The notes under the pieces: generated by a model
What the model saw: only the letters and a program-made list of their open reading frames with translations
Database searches by the model: none
What the model was told of the DNA's origin: nothing
Made by a program: the position numbers and the translations under genes
NCBI RefSeq assembly: GCF_002161445.1
Contig: NZ_NFHT01000009.1
Location: 50,731-114,730 of the forward strand
Direction: 5' to 3'
Source of the DNA: Alistipes sp. An66
GTDB lineage: Bacteria > Bacteroidota > Bacteroidia > Bacteroidales > Rikenellaceae
Length of the DNA: 64,000 bases
In this document: piece by piece, positions 26,871-35,446 of the stretch
Position numbering within the stretch: the first letter of the stretch is position 1
Layout of the letters: every line of letters starts with the position of its first letter

Positions 26871-28199
26871 TTATTTGATGAAGAATCGGTAGATGTCGTT
26901 TCCGTTGGCGTAGAGCAGCAGCATGAGGATGATGACCAACCCGACGTACTGGGCGGCTTCGAGGACCTTGTCGCTGACCTTCCGGCGGGTGATCATCTCC
27001 CAGAAGGTGAAGATGGCGTGCCCGCCGTCGAGCCCCGGGATGGGGATGATGTTCATCACGGCGAGGATGATCGAGAGGAAGGCGGTCTTCATCCAGAAGT
27101 CCTGCCAGTCCCACGTCGAGGGGAAGATGCTTCCGATGGCGAGGAATCCGCCGAGCTCCTCATACATTTTGGTTTTGGGCTGCACGATCATCTTCAACTG
27201 CTCCCAGTAGGATGCGATGACCTCTCCGGCCTTGTGGATTCCGGCGGGGATGGCCTGCCAGAGGGTGTACTCCCGGGTGCGGAGGGGGTAGGTCGCGCGG
27301 ATGACGCCGAGCGCACCCTCCTCCGAGACGGGAAGGTCGAACGACAGCCGCTCGCCGCCGCGCAGAACCGCGAGCGTCACGGTGTCGCCGGCGTGCAGTT
27401 CGAGATAGGCCCGGTAGTCGCGGAACTCCATGTTCTCGTAGCTGTCTTCCGTGCGGCGGCTCGACATGCCGACGATCTCGTCGCCCTTGTGGAGGGCTGC
27501 GGCGGTCGGAGCCACGACGCTGTCGATGACGAAGGGCTGGCGCGGGACGAGCAGCCCCTCGTATCCCTTCGACTGCCGCATGGCGATCAGCCGGTCGAGC
27601 GGGAGGATGAGTTCGACTTGTTCGCCGTTGCGGTCGACGACGACCGTGCGGTCCGCATCGGTGATGATCATGGCGTTGAGGATGTCGAGGAAGTTGTCGA
27701 TCGGCTCGCCGTCGACGGTCACGATGCGGTCTCCGTCCTGGAATCCGAGGCTGTGCCCGGCCTCGTTGAAGTTGTATCCCCAGCGGACATCCTCGTTCGA
27801 GAGGTAGGTGTCGCCCCAGGTGTAGCAGATTCCGATGTAGATGGCCACGGCGAGCAGGACGTTCATCACCACGCCGGCGATCATGACCAGAAAACGCTGC
27901 CACGCGGGTTTGGCGCGGAACTCCCACGGCTGTACGGCCTGACTCTGGTATCCCTTGTCCATCGACTCGTCGATCATGCCGGCGATCTTGCAGTATCCGC
28001 CCAGGGGGAGCCATCCCATGCCGTATTCGGTCTCACCGCGGCGGAACTTGAAGAGCGAGAATCCGATGTCGAAGAAGATGTAGAATTTCTCGACGCGGAT
28101 GCGGAAGATGCGGGCCATGATGAAGTGGCCGAATTCGTGAATCCCGACGAGGATGGTGAAGCAGAGGAAGAACTGGATGATTTTGACGAGTATGTCCAT
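26871..28199 (-). CDS. rseP: RIP metalloprotease RseP (site-2 protease)
   Basis: The start at 28199 gives 442 residues beginning MDILVKIIQFF and puts the zinc site HEFGH at residues 21-25 in the first transmembrane helix, as expected; upstream in-frame sequence is not conserved. Two PDZ-like domains follow (GHSLGFQDGDRIVTVDGEPI and ALHKGDEIVGMSS). The second metal-ligand region NIIPIPGLDGGH lies in a C-terminal helix. RseP cleaves membrane-embedded anti-sigma factors and signal-peptide remnants. It lies 46 bases after dxr, a neighbour arrangement common in bacteria. Confidence 0.95.
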   Translation of the reverse strand: MDILVKIIQFFLCFTILVGIHEFGHFIMARIFRIRVEKFYIFFDIGFSLFKFRRGETEYGMGWLPLGGYCKIAGMIDESMDKGYQSQAVQPWEFRAKPAWQRFLVMIAGVVMNVLLAVAIYIGICYTWGDTYLSNEDVRWGYNFNEAGHSLGFQDGDRIVTVDGEPIDNFLDILNAMIITDADRTVVVDRNGEQVELILPLDRLIAMRQSKGYEGLLVPRQPFVIDSVVAPTAAALHKGDEIVGMSSRRTEDSYENMEFRDYRAYLELHAGDTVTLAVLRGGERLSFDLPVSEEGALGVIRATYPLRTREYTLWQAIPAGIHKAGEVIASYWEQLKMIVQPKTKMYEELGGFLAIGSIFPSTWDWQDFWMKTAFLSIILAVMNIIPIPGLDGGHAIFTFWEMITRRKVSDKVLEAAQYVGLVIILMLLLYANGNDIYRFFIK

Positions 28200-28245
28200 A
28201 TTTGTTTCGGTGTTGTGCGTTTCGTATGCGTTTCGGGCCCCGGAG

Positions 28246-29424
28246 CTATCTTGCCGGGATGCCCTCCGGTTGTCCGACATTCAGGAATTCGGCGGCCAGC
28301 GCGCGGGCTTCGGCATCGGCTGCGGCGTAGTCGTCGAGCGAGGGCCGCGCGACGAACGAGGCGCGTTGCTGGGCGTGCTCGATCGTGCGTACGATGTCGA
28401 GCCATGCGCATTTCCGGTCGAGGAAGGCCGCGACGGCCACTTCGTTGGCGGCATTCATCGTGCAGGCGGCCGTGCCTCCGCGGCGGAGACACTCGTAGGC
28501 GATGCCCAGTGCGGGGTATTTCCCGCCGTCGACCTCGGCGAACGAGAGCTGGGGGTGTTCCAGAAAGCTGAACCGCTCACCGGGACGCCGGGCGCGGTCG
28601 GGATACATCAGCGCGAAACTGATCGGCATGCGCATGTCGGGGGATCCTAACTGGGCCTTGATGGCGCCGTCCTCGAACTCGACCATCGAGTGGACGATCG
28701 ACTGGGGGTGCATCACGACGGCGATGCGGTCGGCCGGGGTTCCGAATAACCAGTGGGCCTCGATGACCTCGAACCCCTTGTTGACGAGCGTCGAGGAGTC
28801 GATCGTGATCTTTGCGCCCATGTGCCATTGGGGATGGCGGAGGGCCTGCTCCACGGTCACGCGGGCGAGCTCCTCGCGCGGGAGGTCGCGGAAGGCGCCG
28901 CCGCTGCACGTGATGATGAGCCGCCGCACCGGGGCGCGTTCGCCGAGCAGACACTGGAAGATGGCCGAATGCTCCGAGTCGATCGGGATCACCGGGGCGC
29001 GGCGTTCGCGGGCCAGGGGCATGACGCAGGCTCCGGCGACGACCAGCGACTCCTTGTTCGCCAGGGCGAGTTTCTTGCCGGCGCCGACGGTTGCCACCGT
29101 GGGTGCGAGCCCGGCATATCCGACCAGCGCATTGACCACGACGTCGGAGTCCCCTCCGGCGGCGACCTGCGCCACGGCCTCCTCGCCGGCATAGACCTTC
29201 GTGTCGGTCCCGGCGAGTGCCTGGCGCAGGTGCTCGTAACACGTTTTGTCGGCGATCACGACCGTATCGGCGTCGAATTCCCGGGCCTGCCGGGCGAGTT
29301 GTTCCCAGTTGCGGTGAGCGGTGAGGATGCGGACCTCGAAGCGGTCGGGATTCTCGCGCGCGATGTCGAGCGTCTGCACGCCGATCGAGCCGGTGGATCC
29401 CAGTATGGCGAGACGTTGTTTCAT
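28246..29424 (-). CDS. dxr: 1-deoxy-D-xylulose-5-phosphate reductoisomerase
   Basis: This 392-residue NADPH enzyme converts DXP to MEP, the second step of the non-mevalonate isoprenoid pathway and the target of fosmidomycin. The NADPH-binding loop is GSTGSIG (residues 8-14), followed by LANKESLVVAG, the metal-binding PIDSEHSAIFQCL and the substrate loop TCSGGAFRD, and then WHMGAKITIDSSTLVNKG. It lies between the M23-like gene (7-base gap) and rseP. Confidence 0.97.
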   Translation of the reverse strand: MKQRLAILGSTGSIGVQTLDIARENPDRFEVRILTAHRNWEQLARQAREFDADTVVIADKTCYEHLRQALAGTDTKVYAGEEAVAQVAAGGDSDVVVNALVGYAGLAPTVATVGAGKKLALANKESLVVAGACVMPLARERRAPVIPIDSEHSAIFQCLLGERAPVRRLIITCSGGAFRDLPREELARVTVEQALRHPQWHMGAKITIDSSTLVNKGFEVIEAHWLFGTPADRIAVVMHPQSIVHSMVEFEDGAIKAQLGSPDMRMPISFALMYPDRARRPGERFSFLEHPQLSFAEVDGGKYPALGIAYECLRRGGTAACTMNAANEVAVAAFLDRKCAWLDIVRTIEHAQQRASFVARPSLDDYAAADAEARALAAEFLNVGQPEGIPAR

Positions 29425-29431
29425 GGTCGTA

Positions 29432-30301
29432 TCAGAAGACGATGTACTCCTCCGGGTCGACGGGTTTTCCGTTGTTCCAGAGTTCGAATTCGAAGAGTTT
29501 GACCTCTCCGTTTTCGGCTTCGGCGTTGTATCCGATGAGTTCTCCGGACCGGATGGTCTGCCCGATGGCGACGAGCGACTGGGAGAGGTTCTTGTAGATC
29601 GAGATCAGGTTGCGGGCGTGCTGGATGACGATCGTGCATCCGTTGTCGGGCGACCAGCTGCTCTGGACGACGGTTCCGTTGTCGACGGCGGCGATGCGGT
29701 CGGCGGCCGCCGCGGCGATCTTCACGCCGAAGCATCCCTTTTTGAGGTCGAAGCGGTCGGTGATGATTCCTTCGACGGGCGCCGTGAGCTCGATGGCCTC
29801 GCGGAGCCGGCGCCGGGATCCGGCACTCTGTCCCGAGAGGGCATAGGGGCCGTCGCCCTCCATCTGTGCGCGGAGCAGGGAGTCCTCGGGCGAGGGCATG
29901 ACGAGGACCTTCGCCCCGCGGGTCGAGTCCGTGGGCCCGAGGACGCGGGCGACGGGCGTGCGGCCCTCCATGATCAGGGCGATGTTCTCGTTGTAGGTCA
30001 TCATGTCGTTCATGACACGCTGCATGGAGTCCAGACGGATGATGTTCTGAATGAGGCTTTCGCGCGAGCGGTCGGCTTCGGTGCGGTATCCGGGGAGGAA
30101 TTCCAGCACGGGGGTGTAGGCGACCAGCGAGAGCGTGATGATGAAGAGCACGAGCAGGAATGCGACCGTTCCGGCGAGGATGCTTGCCGGCGAGAGGTGT
30201 ACGTGCCACTCTTCGGAGAGGTCGGTGGCGTTGAGCATGTTGAATCTACGCTTGCGGAAGAATCCGTGCCACCGGTCGTGTATGTATTTCAACCACTTCA
30301 T
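29432..30301 (-). CDS. M23 (LytM)-fold membrane protein with lost zinc ligands
   Basis: The 289-residue protein has a cytoplasmic N terminus, one transmembrane helix (ILAGTVAFLLVLFIITLSLVAYT) and a periplasmic helical stalk, then a LytM fold (GIITDRFDLKK...). Active M23 endopeptidases bind zinc through HxxxD and HxH. Here the first site reads Cys190-F-G-V-Lys194, and the HxH region reads Leu269-Phe270-Glu271. The domain should therefore not cut peptidoglycan. Non-catalytic LytM proteins (EnvC, NlpD) activate amidases, so a regulatory role is plausible. It is the first gene of the dxr-rseP-radA cluster. Confidence 0.85.
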   Translation of the reverse strand: MKWLKYIHDRWHGFFRKRRFNMLNATDLSEEWHVHLSPASILAGTVAFLLVLFIITLSLVAYTPVLEFLPGYRTEADRSRESLIQNIIRLDSMQRVMNDMMTYNENIALIMEGRTPVARVLGPTDSTRGAKVLVMPSPEDSLLRAQMEGDGPYALSGQSAGSRRRLREAIELTAPVEGIITDRFDLKKGCFGVKIAAAAADRIAAVDNGTVVQSSWSPDNGCTIVIQHARNLISIYKNLSQSLVAIGQTIRSGELIGYNAEAENGEVKLFEFELWNNGKPVDPEEYIVF

Positions 30302-30391
30302 GGTCTGTCGTTTTGTTGTGGAGACCGATTCCGGTCCCGGGTTTTCAGGGAGCCGGCTCCGGGGATGGCCCCGGCCGGGGATTTATCCTTG

Positions 30392-30423
30392 CAAAGATAG
30401 CACAAGCGCATCGGACTGCCAAA
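30392..30423 (-). promoter_or_regulatory. Promoter of the M23-dxr-rseP-radA cluster
   Basis: On the minus strand TTTG (30420-30423) and TATCTTTG (30392-30399) are spaced by 20 bases. This leaves a leader of about 85 bases before the ATG at 30301. Confidence 0.75.
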
Positions 30424-30480
30424 TTTATTTGCCGGTTGCGGGGGCCGAAAAGAGCCGGGGATGCGAAAACGGGGAAAAAC

Positions 30481-30511
30481 TTTGCGATTCGGGCATAAAT
30501 TGTTATCTTTG
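30481..30511 (+). promoter_or_regulatory. Consensus promoter for the nucleotidyltransferase gene
   Basis: TTTG (30481-30484) and TATCTTTG (30504-30511) are spaced by exactly 19 bases and are divergent from the promoter at 30392-30423. Confidence 0.85.
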
Positions 30512-30551
30512 TATGAATTTGAAACCTAAACGTCAAAACAACGATAAAATT

Positions 30552-31463
30552 ATGGTAAAACCCACATTGCTGGTGCTCGCAGCGGGCATGGGATCCCGTT
30601 ACGGGTCGCTCAAACAGATGGACGGCGTAGGTCCGAACAACGAAGCGATCATCGACTATTCGGTTTACGACGCCATCCGGGCCGGTTTCGGCAAGGTCGT
30701 GTTCGTGATCCGGCACTCGTTCGAAAAGGAGTTCCGGGAGTTGTTTTCGGCAGACCGCTTCGGCGGACGCATCGCCGTGGACATTGTTTTCCAGGAGCTG
30801 GATTATCTTCCCGACGGGCTTGCGGTCCCCGAGGGCCGCGTGAAGCCCTGGGGTACGAACCATGCGGTGATGATGGCTGCGGATGCGATCCACGAGCCGT
30901 TTGCCGTGATCAACGCCGATGACTTCTACGGTGCGGAGGCCTACAAGACGATCGGGGAGTACCTGATGCAGCTCGGGGATTCGACGAACCGCTACTGCAT
31001 GGTAGCCTACGATCTGAACAAGACGCTTTCGGAGAACGGAACGGTATCGCGCGGCGTGTGCGGCGTGGACGGCGAGGGGAACCTGTCGTCGATGGTCGAG
31101 CGCACGCAGATCGAGCGGATGCCGGACGGACGGATCGTCTTCCACGACGGCGGAGCCGATGAGGAGCTGGCCGAGGATACGCCGGTATCGATGAATCTGT
31201 TCGGCTTCACGCCGGATTATTTTGCCCATTCGCAGGCTTATTTCAAGACGTGGTACGAAGCGAACAGCGGCAACATCAAGTCGGAGTTCTACATTCCGAC
31301 GATGGTGAACAAGTTGATCGGCGACGGAACGTCGTCGTTGCGGGTGCTGCGTTCGGCCGCACAGTGGCACGGTGTGACCTACAAGGAGGACAAACCTGCG
31401 CTGATGGCCGCCATCGAGCGGATGATCGCCGACGGGAAGTATCCGCGCGATCTGTGGAAATAG
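30552..31463 (+). CDS. NDP-sugar nucleotidyltransferase (UTP-glucose-1-phosphate uridylyltransferase-like)
   Basis: The ATG at 30552 gives 303 residues starting MVKPTLLVLAAGMGSRYGSLKQMD, the Rossmann-like nucleotide-binding signature of sugar-1-phosphate nucleotidyltransferases; the frame is open upstream but across the promoter. Other marks are EAIIDYSVYDAI, WGTNHAVMMAADAIHEPFAVINADDFYG (metal-binding Asp pair) and VSMNLFGFTPDYF. The sugar and base are not certain. The product would feed capsule or lipopolysaccharide synthesis, and the Wza/Wzc genes lie just downstream on the other strand. Confidence 0.85.
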   Translation: MVKPTLLVLAAGMGSRYGSLKQMDGVGPNNEAIIDYSVYDAIRAGFGKVVFVIRHSFEKEFRELFSADRFGGRIAVDIVFQELDYLPDGLAVPEGRVKPWGTNHAVMMAADAIHEPFAVINADDFYGAEAYKTIGEYLMQLGDSTNRYCMVAYDLNKTLSENGTVSRGVCGVDGEGNLSSMVERTQIERMPDGRIVFHDGGADEELAEDTPVSMNLFGFTPDYFAHSQAYFKTWYEANSGNIKSEFYIPTMVNKLIGDGTSSLRVLRSAAQWHGVTYKEDKPALMAAIERMIADGKYPRDLWK

Positions 31464-31496
31464 CCGGGTCGGCCGCGGGCCGGATCGGAAAAAGGA

Positions 31497-31528
31497 AGCG
31501 GGGCCTCAAAAAGAGGTCCCGCTTTTTT
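31497..31528 (+). terminator. Intrinsic terminator after the nucleotidyltransferase gene
   Basis: Arms AAGCGGGGCCTC and GAGGTCCCGCTT enclose an A5 loop and are followed by T residues. A run of nine C at 31582-31590 lies between it and the stop of the convergent HAD gene. Confidence 0.85.
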
Positions 31529-31591
31529 CTTACACCTTTTCTTTTATTCTTCTTTTCCCACCCTCACTTCTCCATTCTCCACCCCCCCCCG

Positions 31592-31981
31592 TCAGTCGAG
31601 GAATCCTTCGCGGACGAGCTGCTCCCGGATGCGGACCCAATCGGCGACGGGGCGCTTCTCGCCGTCGATAAAACGCAGGGGACACCCGAGGTTGCAGTCG
31701 TCGATGTAGAGATCCGCATGGATCTTCGGCGACGAGGTCCATCGTTTTTGTCCGGGATTTTCATTGACGGCGTAGAGCGGAATTCCGTTGGTCCGGAACC
31801 ACTCCACGGCCTGATCGAGCAGTTTTCCGTGACGCATCGAATAGAGAATGATCCGGCACCCGTTCCCGACGAGCTCTTTGAGCACGGGCACGGCGCCAGC
31901 ATCCTCTCCGATCTCCGGATAGGCGTGGGTTACGACCGTACCGTCGAAATCGACGGCTATGACGGCATCTCGGATTGCCAT
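31592..31981 (-). CDS. Small HAD-like phosphatase
   Basis: The 129-residue protein begins MAIRDAVIAVDFDGTVVTH, where Asp11 and Asp13 of DFDGT are the HAD nucleophile and acid. RIILYSMRHGKLLDQAVEWF supplies the motif II region, and KIHADLYIDDCNLG supplies the acidic motif IV. It has no cap domain, so it could accept a large substrate. It lies 12 bases after the Wzc gene in the same transcript, which suggests a role with capsule export, for example in phosphate removal; that link is inferred from position only. Confidence 0.8.
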   Translation of the reverse strand: MAIRDAVIAVDFDGTVVTHAYPEIGEDAGAVPVLKELVGNGCRIILYSMRHGKLLDQAVEWFRTNGIPLYAVNENPGQKRWTSSPKIHADLYIDDCNLGCPLRFIDGEKRPVADWVRIREQLVREGFLD

Positions 31982-31993
31982 AATGCGAAGTGT

Positions 31994-34465
31994 TTAATGT
32001 TTTTCTTTCCTGCGGGTAAGCGAAAGGATGAAGTTCCGGATTCTCCTGCGGTAACTCTCTTCGTGGTACTCCTCGTCGCCGTATCCATACCCGTATCCGT
32101 AGCCATATCCGTATCCATACCCGTATCCGTATCCATATCCGTACCCGTGTCGGCGTATTCTGGCGCCGTTGAGCACGATGCACATGTTGTGGAGTTTGCG
32201 TTCCTGATAGAGACGTTCGATGTCGGGCAGCTGCCTGCGGTCGAGGACTCCGTCGCGGATGACGTAGATACAGAGATCCGCCAGCCGGTCCGAAATGACG
32301 GCATCGGCCACCGACATGGAGGGAGTGCTGTCGAGGAAAACGTAGTCGTAAGTCTCCCGGAGTTTGGCGATGAGCTTGTCGAGTTTTTCGGAGAGGAGCA
32401 TTTCCGTGGGGTTGGGCGGCTGCACGCCGGCGTAGATCATGTCGAAGTTTTCGTGGAAGTTGGTCTTGGCGATCAGTTCTCGGAAATCGGCGATGCTTCC
32501 GGAGAGGTATCCGGTGATTCCTTTCTTGTCCTTTCCGTGTCCCATGAGTGTGGAGAGGGCATGCCGACGCAGGTCGAGGTCGATGAGCAGGACCCGTTTT
32601 CCGGCCATGGCGAGGGTCATGGCGAGGTTCATGGCGATGAAGGTTTTTCCGGCATGGGGGTTCGACGAGGTGAAGAGCAGGGTCTTCATCTCCTTCTCTG
32701 CGGAGACGCTCATGAAGGACATGTTGGAACGCAGGATACGGAAGGCCTCCGAGAGGGCGTCGCGACCGGTTTCTCGGACGGCGATTCCGTCCTGGCTGGC
32801 GCCTTCGTGGTAGGGGATGTCGCCGAGGAAGGGAGCCGAGAGGTAGTTTTCGATGTCGCGGCGGCCGTGGATCGTGGTGTCGAGCATTCCGATCAGGAAG
32901 AAGAGCCCGAAGGGGATGGCCACGCCGACGATCAGGGCGATTCCGAGGATTAAGGTCGGTTGGGGCGATACGGGCACGGGGCTGCCGTCCGCGACGTCGA
33001 TGGTCCGTGAGTTGCTTTCGGCGATGGCGTAGTTGAGTTGTGTCTCCTCCTGTTTGTTGAGCAGGTAGAGGAAGAGTTCCTCCTTGATTTTCTGCTGGCG
33101 GGTGATTCCGAGGATGATCTTCTCCTGGGAGGGCATCGTCGAGATGCGGCGGTTCGCGCTCTCCTCTTCGTTTCGCATGGCGTTTCGCTGGATTTCGAGC
33201 GTTGCGATGTGCGAGTCGAGGGATGCGATGATGGCCCGGCGGATGGATGCCAGCAGGTTGTCGAGGTTCCGGATGACGGGGTTGTTCGGGGAGCTGTTAT
33301 CGAGGAGTTTCTCGCGTTGGAGGATGGTGGCGTTGTACTCGTCGATCTGGGCGGTCACGGCTCCGTTGCTGATGGCGGCCATGGCGGGGATCAGTTCTCC
33401 GGATTTCGCCGGATCGGCGAGGTAGCCCCGGACGAATTCGGCGATGTTGATCTGGTTGTCGAGCGAGAGTCCCTCGGCTTTGTACTGGGAGCTTTCGGTC
33501 AGGCTCCGGGTTGCTTCCGAAGAGATGTCGACCATGCGGTTGTCCTTTTTGAGGTTTTCGATGTCGCGGTCGACCTCTCCGAGTTCGCGTCCGATGACTT
33601 CGAGACGGCTCTTGATGAATTCGGCGGTCGATACCGAGACGCGGCGCTTGTCGTTGATGGCGTCCTGTTCATAGACCTCGATCAGCGTATTGAGGACATC
33701 CTCCGCGCGTTTGGGTATTGCGTTGTTCATCGAGAGCGTGACTACGGAGGCCTGCTGGTTGGTCACTTCGCACTTGACGGCGCCGCGGTACATGTTGGCG
33801 ATGGTTTTGAGGTCGCCCTTGCTGACCCGGATCGGGGTTTCCCGATAGGAGGGCTCCATGTAGAGCGTTTTGCGGACGATGATCTGTCCGATGGGGGAGG
33901 CGACCGTGTCGCCGAACCGTGCGGAGACCCTGTCTTCGCTTTCCTGTTTGGAGATGAACGGGTCGTGGAAATTCGAGAGCCGGATGTTCTGATCGTCGAC
34001 GGGCGTCACTTCGAGCGAGAGCGTCAGGTTGTCGTTGTCGTTGACGAATACCACCTCGACGGGCGACTGTCCGTAGAGGTCGCGGTCCTGGAACCGGCCG
34101 TCGACCGTGTAGTTGACGGTCAGGTTGAGTCTTCGGACGACTTCGGTCATGAGTTTCCGGGATTGCAGGATGAAGAGTTCGTTGTCGATGCTCTTGCGGC
34201 TCTGGTATCCGCTCAAATCGCTGAATGCGGAGAGTTCGACATCGCCGCCCTTTCTGGAATCCTTGATGAGGATCGTGGCGCTGCGGGTGTATATTTTTGG
34301 GGTTTTCGCCAGATAGTAGTAGGCGGCGCCGACGCAGACGAGGATCGATAGGATGAACCAGTACCAGTTTGCGATGACCATGCGTATGATGTCGTGCAGG
34401 TCGATCGCCGGGGTCTGATCGTGGATTTTGTCGCGGGTCTGCGTATTGAATTGTATTTCGGCCAT
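31994..34465 (-). CDS. Wzc-type polysaccharide co-polymerase / tyrosine autokinase
   Basis: This 823-residue inner-membrane protein would control chain length and export of capsule or exopolysaccharide. The N-terminal Wzz domain has a helix (WYWFILSILVCVGAAYYYLA) and a second one near residue 505 (LILGIALIVGVAIPFGLFFLIGM). Between them lies a long coiled-coil region. The cytoplasmic BY-kinase has Walker A SSNPHAGKT (Lys607), Walker A' VLLIDLDLRR and Walker B YVFLDSTPS. The C-terminal Tyr cluster is unusual: eleven Gly-Tyr dipeptides in a row (about residues 774-796), followed by DEEYHEESYRR. Confidence 0.93.
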   Translation of the reverse strand: MAEIQFNTQTRDKIHDQTPAIDLHDIIRMVIANWYWFILSILVCVGAAYYYLAKTPKIYTRSATILIKDSRKGGDVELSAFSDLSGYQSRKSIDNELFILQSRKLMTEVVRRLNLTVNYTVDGRFQDRDLYGQSPVEVVFVNDNDNLTLSLEVTPVDDQNIRLSNFHDPFISKQESEDRVSARFGDTVASPIGQIIVRKTLYMEPSYRETPIRVSKGDLKTIANMYRGAVKCEVTNQQASVVTLSMNNAIPKRAEDVLNTLIEVYEQDAINDKRRVSVSTAEFIKSRLEVIGRELGEVDRDIENLKKDNRMVDISSEATRSLTESSQYKAEGLSLDNQINIAEFVRGYLADPAKSGELIPAMAAISNGAVTAQIDEYNATILQREKLLDNSSPNNPVIRNLDNLLASIRRAIIASLDSHIATLEIQRNAMRNEEESANRRISTMPSQEKIILGITRQQKIKEELFLYLLNKQEETQLNYAIAESNSRTIDVADGSPVPVSPQPTLILGIALIVGVAIPFGLFFLIGMLDTTIHGRRDIENYLSAPFLGDIPYHEGASQDGIAVRETGRDALSEAFRILRSNMSFMSVSAEKEMKTLLFTSSNPHAGKTFIAMNLAMTLAMAGKRVLLIDLDLRRHALSTLMGHGKDKKGITGYLSGSIADFRELIAKTNFHENFDMIYAGVQPPNPTEMLLSEKLDKLIAKLRETYDYVFLDSTPSMSVADAVISDRLADLCIYVIRDGVLDRRQLPDIERLYQERKLHNMCIVLNGARIRRHGYGYGYGYGYGYGYGYGYGYGYGDEEYHEESYRRRIRNFILSLTRRKEKH
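32078..32146. repeat. Hexanucleotide repeat encoding the (Gly-Tyr)11 tail of Wzc
   Basis: Imperfect 6-bp units (GTATCC-like on the plus strand) code for Gly-Tyr. A 30-bp higher-order unit (32081-32110) is repeated at 32111-32140 with a single base change, which points to recent duplication. Confidence 0.9.
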
Positions 34466-34477
34466 GGCGGGGTGCGG

Positions 34478-35275
34478 TTATTTCGTGAGGGTAATGATGA
34501 GCGTGGCGAGTGAGATCGCCGTACCTACGAGCGAGAGGTAGAAGGATCGGTTCTGGCTGATTTCTCCGGCCTGTGCCTTGTACTTGTTGGGTTTGACGTA
34601 TACGACGTCGTTCTGTTGGAGGTAGAAGGCCGGGGAGTTGAAGATCTCCTTCGAGGTGAGGTCGAGGATTTCGAAGGTTCTCACGCCGTTGGTTTCGCGG
34701 GCCACGACGACTTCGTTGCGGACGCCGTAGACGGTCATGTCGCCGGCCAGGGCGAGAGCGTCGAAGATGGAGATCTTGTCCCGGTCGATTTCGAACACAC
34801 CGGGTCTTGTGACCTCGCCGATGACGGAGATCTTCATGTCGGCGAAGCGGACGTTGACCGAGGGGTCGTTGATGTATCCTCCGTCGATGATCTTGCGGGC
34901 GATTCGGTCCGCGAGTTCGGTCCGGGTAAGGCCCTCGCAGTCGATGACGCCGATGACGGGCATGGCAATCCGACCGTTTTCATCGACGGTGTATATTTGG
35001 AGCGATTCTTTTCCGGATGTTGTAGAAGGTGTTCCGGAGAGTGAGCTGAACGACGACGAGGTGTTGAACGGTACGGCGAGTTCGGGGTCCTGACTGTTGA
35101 CGACGATCGTCAGCCGGTCGAGGGGTTTTATGCGGATCTGTCCGTTCTGTGCGATCTGTTCGGGGGTCTGTGGGGTTATGTCCTGCAAATACCAGATGCG
35201 TTTCTGCGGAGCGCAGGAGGTCAGCGGCAGGCCCAGGAGGAGAATTCCGATCAGGCAAAGGAGTCGATTCATCAT
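34478..35275 (-). CDS. Polysaccharide export lipoprotein, Wza-like
   Basis: From the ATG at 35275 the protein has 265 residues. A second ATG at 35296 lies only about 8 bases from the -7 box, so the inner start is preferred. The lipoprotein signal reads MNRLLCLIGILLLGLPLTSC. The poly_export domain has IRIKPLDRLTIVVNSQDPELAVPF, and the SLBB-type domain has ISVIGEVTRPGVFEI. A C-terminal hydrophobic helix (FYLSLVGTAISLATLIITLT) is typical of the Bacteroidota form. It would form the outer-membrane export channel for the Wzc gene 12 bases downstream. Confidence 0.92.
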   Translation of the reverse strand: MMNRLLCLIGILLLGLPLTSCAPQKRIWYLQDITPQTPEQIAQNGQIRIKPLDRLTIVVNSQDPELAVPFNTSSSFSSLSGTPSTTSGKESLQIYTVDENGRIAMPVIGVIDCEGLTRTELADRIARKIIDGGYINDPSVNVRFADMKISVIGEVTRPGVFEIDRDKISIFDALALAGDMTVYGVRNEVVVARETNGVRTFEILDLTSKEIFNSPAFYLQQNDVVYVKPNKYKAQAGEISQNRSFYLSLVGTAISLATLIITLTK

Positions 35276-35303
35276 GGAAAAACGAGCATTTGTCATTATG
35301 GGG

Positions 35304-35311
35304 CAAAGGTA
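35304..35311 (-). promoter_or_regulatory. -7 element (TACCTTTG) for the Wza-Wzc-HAD transcript
   Basis: It matches TAnnTTTG on the minus strand and lies about 28 bases before the preferred ATG at 35275. Confidence 0.6.
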
Positions 35312-35420
35312 TGAAAAAAATCCGGTATTTCAGCCTTTTTCGGGCGTGCTATTTTCCCGTCCGGAGGAGTGTCTGGAGGGTGCGAAGCCCGGAATGTTGT
35401 CTGAATTCGGGAAAAAATCG

Positions 35421-35428
35421 TATATTTG
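35421..35428 (+). promoter_or_regulatory. -7 element (TATATTTG) for the maltose cluster
   Basis: It matches TAnnTTTG 18 bases before the ATG at 35447. A TTG near 35397 is a partial -33. Confidence 0.6.
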
Positions 35429-35446
35429 GTGACTCAAAATAAAAAA

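Noticed and set aside
31582..31590. Nine-C tract as a phase-variation switch of the HAD gene
   Set aside because: It lies just downstream of the stop codon and so cannot change the reading frame.
35426..35446. TTG start for the beta-phosphoglucomutase
   Set aside because: It falls inside the -7 promoter element, so it cannot be in the transcript; the ATG at 35447 fits the family N terminus.
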